Shown piece after piece: positions 7,693 through 9,203 of a DNA stretch of 9,203 nt. The notes beneath the pieces were generated by a model. That model did not search any database, was not told the origin of the DNA, and saw only the letters and a program-made list of their open reading frames with translations. Positions within the stretch are counted from its first letter, which is position 1; each line of letters starts with the position of its first letter. The stretch comes from an uncultured Porphyromonadaceae bacterium (GTDB lineage Bacteria > Bacteroidota > Bacteroidia > Bacteroidales > Muribaculaceae), in assembly GCA_900551515.1 (NCBI GenBank), contig URWH01000066.1:1-9203 (forward strand), written 5' to 3'. A program made the translations under genes and the position numbers.

Positions 7693-7917
7693 CGTAAAAC
7701 CCTTCGCGGTTGATGCATGATCGGGGTCGGGGGATTGTGAAGGCGGGGACGGCGGGGTTGTGCCAGCGTGCAGCGATGGCTCCGGCAGGGCGCGCGGCTG
7801 CAAGCCGGCCGTCAGCGCCGGCCAGAACGGCTGCGCCTGCTGCTGCCCCGACACGGCAGCGGGACGGCAGATGGCCGCCATTATCAGCAAGGCTGTTATT
7901 AGTGCAACGCGTTTCAT
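7567..7917 (-). CDS. Small secreted hypothetical protein, probably degraded or frameshifted
   Basis: I do not recognise this protein. The frame encodes 116 residues with a convincing signal peptide: MKR, a hydrophobic core to about residue 16, and cleavage probably after AVSG (24), leaving QQQAQPFWPAL. The rest is proline-rich (PPSPPSQSPDPD, 55-66). The ATG at 7915-7917 starts 3 nt after the stop of the upstream secreted-protein gene, so coupled translation is likely. From about residue 75 (position 7693 downward) the DNA changes abruptly from GC-rich to AT-rich, and the last codons contain a promoter-like element. An alternative minus frame ends at 7685, exactly at this composition boundary; its final part reads WHNPAVPAFTIPRP and INREGFYDE, which looks more protein-like. 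I suspect either a frameshift within about 7700-7800 or the remnant of a once longer gene. The signal peptide is credible; the C-terminus as translated is not. Confidence 0.45.
   Translation of the reverse strand: MKRVALITALLIMAAICRPAAVSGQQQAQPFWPALTAGLQPRALPEPSLHAGTTPPSPPSQSPDPDHASTAKGFTMNNKSVYGVAFKNPNQNRRFFGEISGMESVISRKSVVSLQD
7576..7583 (-). promoter_or_regulatory. Bacteroidota-type -7 promoter element for the TPR gene
   Basis: On the minus strand this reads TATCTTTG followed by CA, an exact match to the Bacteroidota primary sigma factor -7 consensus TAnnTTTG. It would start a transcript about 25-30 nt before the ATG of the TPR gene. The -33 box expected 19-21 bp upstream is poor: near 7602-7606 only CGTGA is seen rather than TTTG. 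It lies in an AT-rich stretch in an otherwise GC-rich window. It also falls inside the last codons of the reading frame 7567-7917, which argues that the end of that frame is not coding. Confidence 0.6.
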
Positions 7918-7920
7918 GGC

Positions 7921-8940
7921 TCAGCGTATATGGATCTTTTCGGTTATGCGCCAATCGGTGCCGCTCACGCTCACAAGATAATCGCCGGGCGGCAGGCCGT
8001 CGAAAGAAACGCTGTCGGCAACACCGGCATGTGACTCTATGACACGGCCGGCGATGTCGCACAGCACCACATCGGCAGTAGCAACATCCGGAGAAAGGAC
8101 GACGCGAATCTTCGTGCCGTCCGTCCGGACGTCGGCATTGCATGCGCCTGCCGGTGTCGGGATAGCCTTGGCGGGACTTTCGGTATTTTTCTTAGCGATG
8201 AGATCCTGAATGCCGCCGTTATAAGCACCTGTCGACCGAACCGCTTTGACTATCTTACCGCCGACAGAGTCCGTTTCGTATTGCTGTTGCTGCCCGGGAG
8301 GGAATATGCAGGCATAATATTCTCTGATGCCGAAGCCGAAATAGGCAGAGCGCTCGATGGCTATGGGAGCGGATTCCGTTTCCGCCAGCCAATAGCGGAT
8401 CTGTACCTCAAAGGGGCGCTGCAGAGTATCGGTGAGGGCATTTCTACCGTTGATCGCAAGCGTAAAAAGGCTGATGCCGGCAAGTGTGTCGCCCGGAGCC
8501 ATTACTGCTCTGTGTCCCTTCGACAACGTCTGACGGGCGACACCGTCAACAGCCAGCCGTTGCGACAGGTCTATGCCGAGAGTTCCCGTCACGCTGTCGG
8601 AAGAATTCCCCCCCAGCAGAATGCTGTCGAGCGTACACTTCCACCGCCGCCCTTCAAGCGCGGTGAGCCATATGGAGTCACCATAAATGGCAAAATCGCT
8701 TCTCACGGACGGCAACAGCTCCATCAGCAGCGTGTCGCCGCTTGTAGTATAGCCGACTGACATCCGGCCTGCGAAAGAAGCCGAAGAGAAATCCCAAAGC
8801 CGACTGACACCGGTACTGTCGGCCACCGGCACTTCGGCTATCCTCTCACCGTGGAGCTGACGCACACGACTTTCCGCAATGGACACCATAGCAATGGCTA
8901 CCATAACGGCGACAGCAAAAAATCGGCTATAGAGTTTCAT
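7921..8940 (-). CDS. Secreted protein with T9SS type A-like C-terminal sorting domain
   Basis: Predicted exported protein of 339 residues with no function I can name. The start is the ATG at 8938-8940, because it begins a clear signal peptide (MKLYSRFF, hydrophobic core to about residue 21, cleavage after SIA). The same frame extends upstream to a GTG at 9106-9108, but that would bury the signal peptide behind 56 polar residues. The mature body (about 23-245) contains WDFSSASF, LPSVRSDFAIYGDSIWLTAL and GDTLAGISLFTLAINGR, suggesting a beta-rich fold. I loosely recall similar proteins in gut Bacteroidales. A Ser/Thr/Pro/Ala linker (about 245-267) leads to a C-terminal domain with VVLCDIAGRVIESHAG, FDGLPPGDYLVSVSG and a terminal KIHIR. 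This pattern (DxxGRxV, then LPxGxYxVxV, then a short basic strand) is that of the type IX secretion sorting domain. Whether a T9SS exists in this genome is not visible here. Its codon use is somewhat less GC-rich than the genes downstream. Confidence 0.8.
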   Translation of the reverse strand: MKLYSRFFAVAVMVAIAMVSIAESRVRQLHGERIAEVPVADSTGVSRLWDFSSASFAGRMSVGYTTSGDTLLMELLPSVRSDFAIYGDSIWLTALEGRRWKCTLDSILLGGNSSDSVTGTLGIDLSQRLAVDGVARQTLSKGHRAVMAPGDTLAGISLFTLAINGRNALTDTLQRPFEVQIRYWLAETESAPIAIERSAYFGFGIREYYACIFPPGQQQQYETDSVGGKIVKAVRSTGAYNGGIQDLIAKKNTESPAKAIPTPAGACNADVRTDGTKIRVVLSPDVATADVVLCDIAGRVIESHAGVADSVSFDGLPPGDYLVSVSGTDWRITEKIHIR

Positions 8941-8976
8941 AGCAAAGTGTATGGGCGCGATGGGGTTCGCCGGTTG

Positions 8977-8990
8977 ATATTCGCGAATAT
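8977..8990. repeat. Perfect 14-nt palindrome ATATTCGCGAATAT
   Basis: ATATTCGCGAATAT is its own reverse complement. It covers seven of the eight bases of the possible -7 element of the downstream secreted-protein gene and its probable transcription start, a position where a dimeric repressor could block RNA polymerase. No second copy was noticed in the window. An AT-rich palindrome of this length can also arise by chance or form a small hairpin in the leader RNA. Confidence 0.5.
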
Positions 8991-9016
8991 ACGAATAATT
9001 GCCCTCGAATTTGAAA
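8984..9016 (-). promoter_or_regulatory. Possible promoter of the secreted-protein gene
   Basis: The minus strand shows TATATTCG at 8984-8991, one mismatch from the Bacteroidota -7 consensus TAnnTTTG. A TTTC at 9013-9016, one mismatch from the -33 box TTTG, is 21 bp upstream of it. Transcription would begin about 35-40 nt before the ATG at 8940. A second near match, TAATTTTC (9013-9020), overlaps the upstream box and has no good partner. Confidence 0.35.
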
Positions 9017-9070
9017 ATTATAATCGCTTTTTGAATTTCTTTGTGAAAAAATGATTTCAAAAAATGCTTG

Positions 9071-9096
9071 CCGGCTGATGCGGCCGCATTTGCCGG
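9071..9096 (-). terminator. GC-rich inverted repeat followed by a T tract on the minus strand
   Basis: CCGGC (9071-9075) pairs with GCCGG (9092-9096), and inside lies the perfect 12-nt palindrome ATGCGGCCGCAT (9078-9089). The two blocks are separated by 2-nt mismatches on each side. Read on the minus strand, six T residues follow from 9064 down to 9059, six nt after the stem. This resembles an intrinsic terminator for a minus-strand gene to the right, but the distance to the T tract is long, so it could equally be an attenuator-like structure or a protein site. Confidence 0.35.
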
Positions 9097-9171
9097 ATCG
9101 TTACTCACGGTTCTGCTTCGCTTTCCCTGCTGTTCCCCGGCTCATAAACGTAAATTAAAATACGAAGTGCG

Positions 9172-9190
9172 AAAACTCAGCCGCTGAGAT
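9172..9190 (-). terminator. Terminator-like hairpin with T tract
   Basis: On the minus strand CTCAG-CGG-CTGAG (9176-9188) forms a five-pair stem with a 3-nt loop, followed by a TTTT run (9172-9175). Two A residues before the stem can pair with T residues after it across one mismatch. It could end an upstream minus-strand gene that lies beyond the right edge. The stem is short, so confidence is low. Confidence 0.3.
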
Positions 9191-9203
9191 TCTCCTCACT
9201 CCT

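Larger units (their letters stand above)
8941..9203. other. Non-coding region at the right end
   Basis: About 263 bp with no supportable gene. Base composition is AT-rich from about 8975 to 9065. It contains a promoter-like pair of boxes, a perfect 14-nt palindrome, a GC-rich inverted repeat with a T tract, and a small terminator-like hairpin, each listed separately. A 14-codon minus frame from an ATG at 9143-9145 to a stop at 9101 is present but unsupported. Confidence 0.6.

Noticed and set aside
7812..7831. GCCGGCC repeated twice with a 6-nt spacer
   Set aside because: Short GC-rich repeat inside coding-like GC-rich DNA; likely codon bias rather than a functional structure.
7685..8143. 152-codon minus-strand frame overlapping the secreted-protein and small ORF genes
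   Set aside because: Its first part is Arg/Cys-rich and antiparallel in phase to a convincing gene. Only its last 30 or so codons look protein-like, and these are discussed as a possible frameshifted end of the small ORF.
8941..9108. N-terminal extension of the secreted-protein gene to a GTG at 9106-9108
   Set aside because: It adds 56 mostly polar residues in front of a strong signal peptide starting at 8940, crosses AT-rich DNA, and overlaps the promoter-like boxes and the inverted repeat.
9101..9145. 14-codon minus-strand frame MSRGTAGKAKQNRE
   Set aside because: Too short, with no ribosome-binding or conservation evidence; random expectation is high.

Overview
The window reads as a piece of a Bacteroidota chromosome, most likely order Bacteroidales. 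A Muribaculaceae-type gut organism is my best guess, with Alistipes or a relative as the alternative. The evidence is: GC-rich third codon positions inside genes next to AT-rich gaps; almost no Shine-Dalgarno sequences; a Bacteroidota-type -7 element (TATCTTTG) ahead of a gene; a secreted protein with a tail resembling the type IX secretion sorting domain; and a run of envelope genes of Bacteroidales character. This placement is an inference from gene content, not from a marker gene.

All seven credible genes are on the minus strand, so they are transcribed from high to low coordinates. In that order: a secreted protein with a T9SS-like C-terminal domain (7921-8940); a small signal-peptide ORF that looks degraded or frameshifted (7567-7917); a 994-residue periplasmic TPR-repeat protein (4559-7543); a 583-residue outer-membrane beta-barrel protein (2755-4506); a polyprenol-phosphate-mannose-synthase-like GT2 glycosyltransferase (1939-2706); a dihydroorotase, pyrC (579-1952); and a zinc-ribbon Nudix hydrolase (29-544). 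Gaps between them are 3, 23, 52, 48, -14 and 34 bp, so one or two polycistronic units are likely. A promoter-like element just upstream of the TPR gene suggests that the TPR-to-Nudix block has its own start of transcription.

The logic of the block is mixed. TPR protein plus barrel look like an envelope pair. The mannosyltransferase supplies a lipid-linked sugar for extracytoplasmic glycosylation. Dihydroorotase and the Nudix enzyme are nucleotide metabolism, and pyrC overlaps the mannosyltransferase gene by 14 nt. The right end (8941-9203) is non-coding and holds a possible promoter, a 14-nt perfect palindrome and two hairpins.

I see no CRISPR array, tRNA, rRNA, insertion sequence, phage gene or defence system. 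This is mostly ordinary conserved chromosome. The items most worth a second look are the TPR/barrel pair, the damaged small secreted ORF, and the unusual Nudix enzyme.
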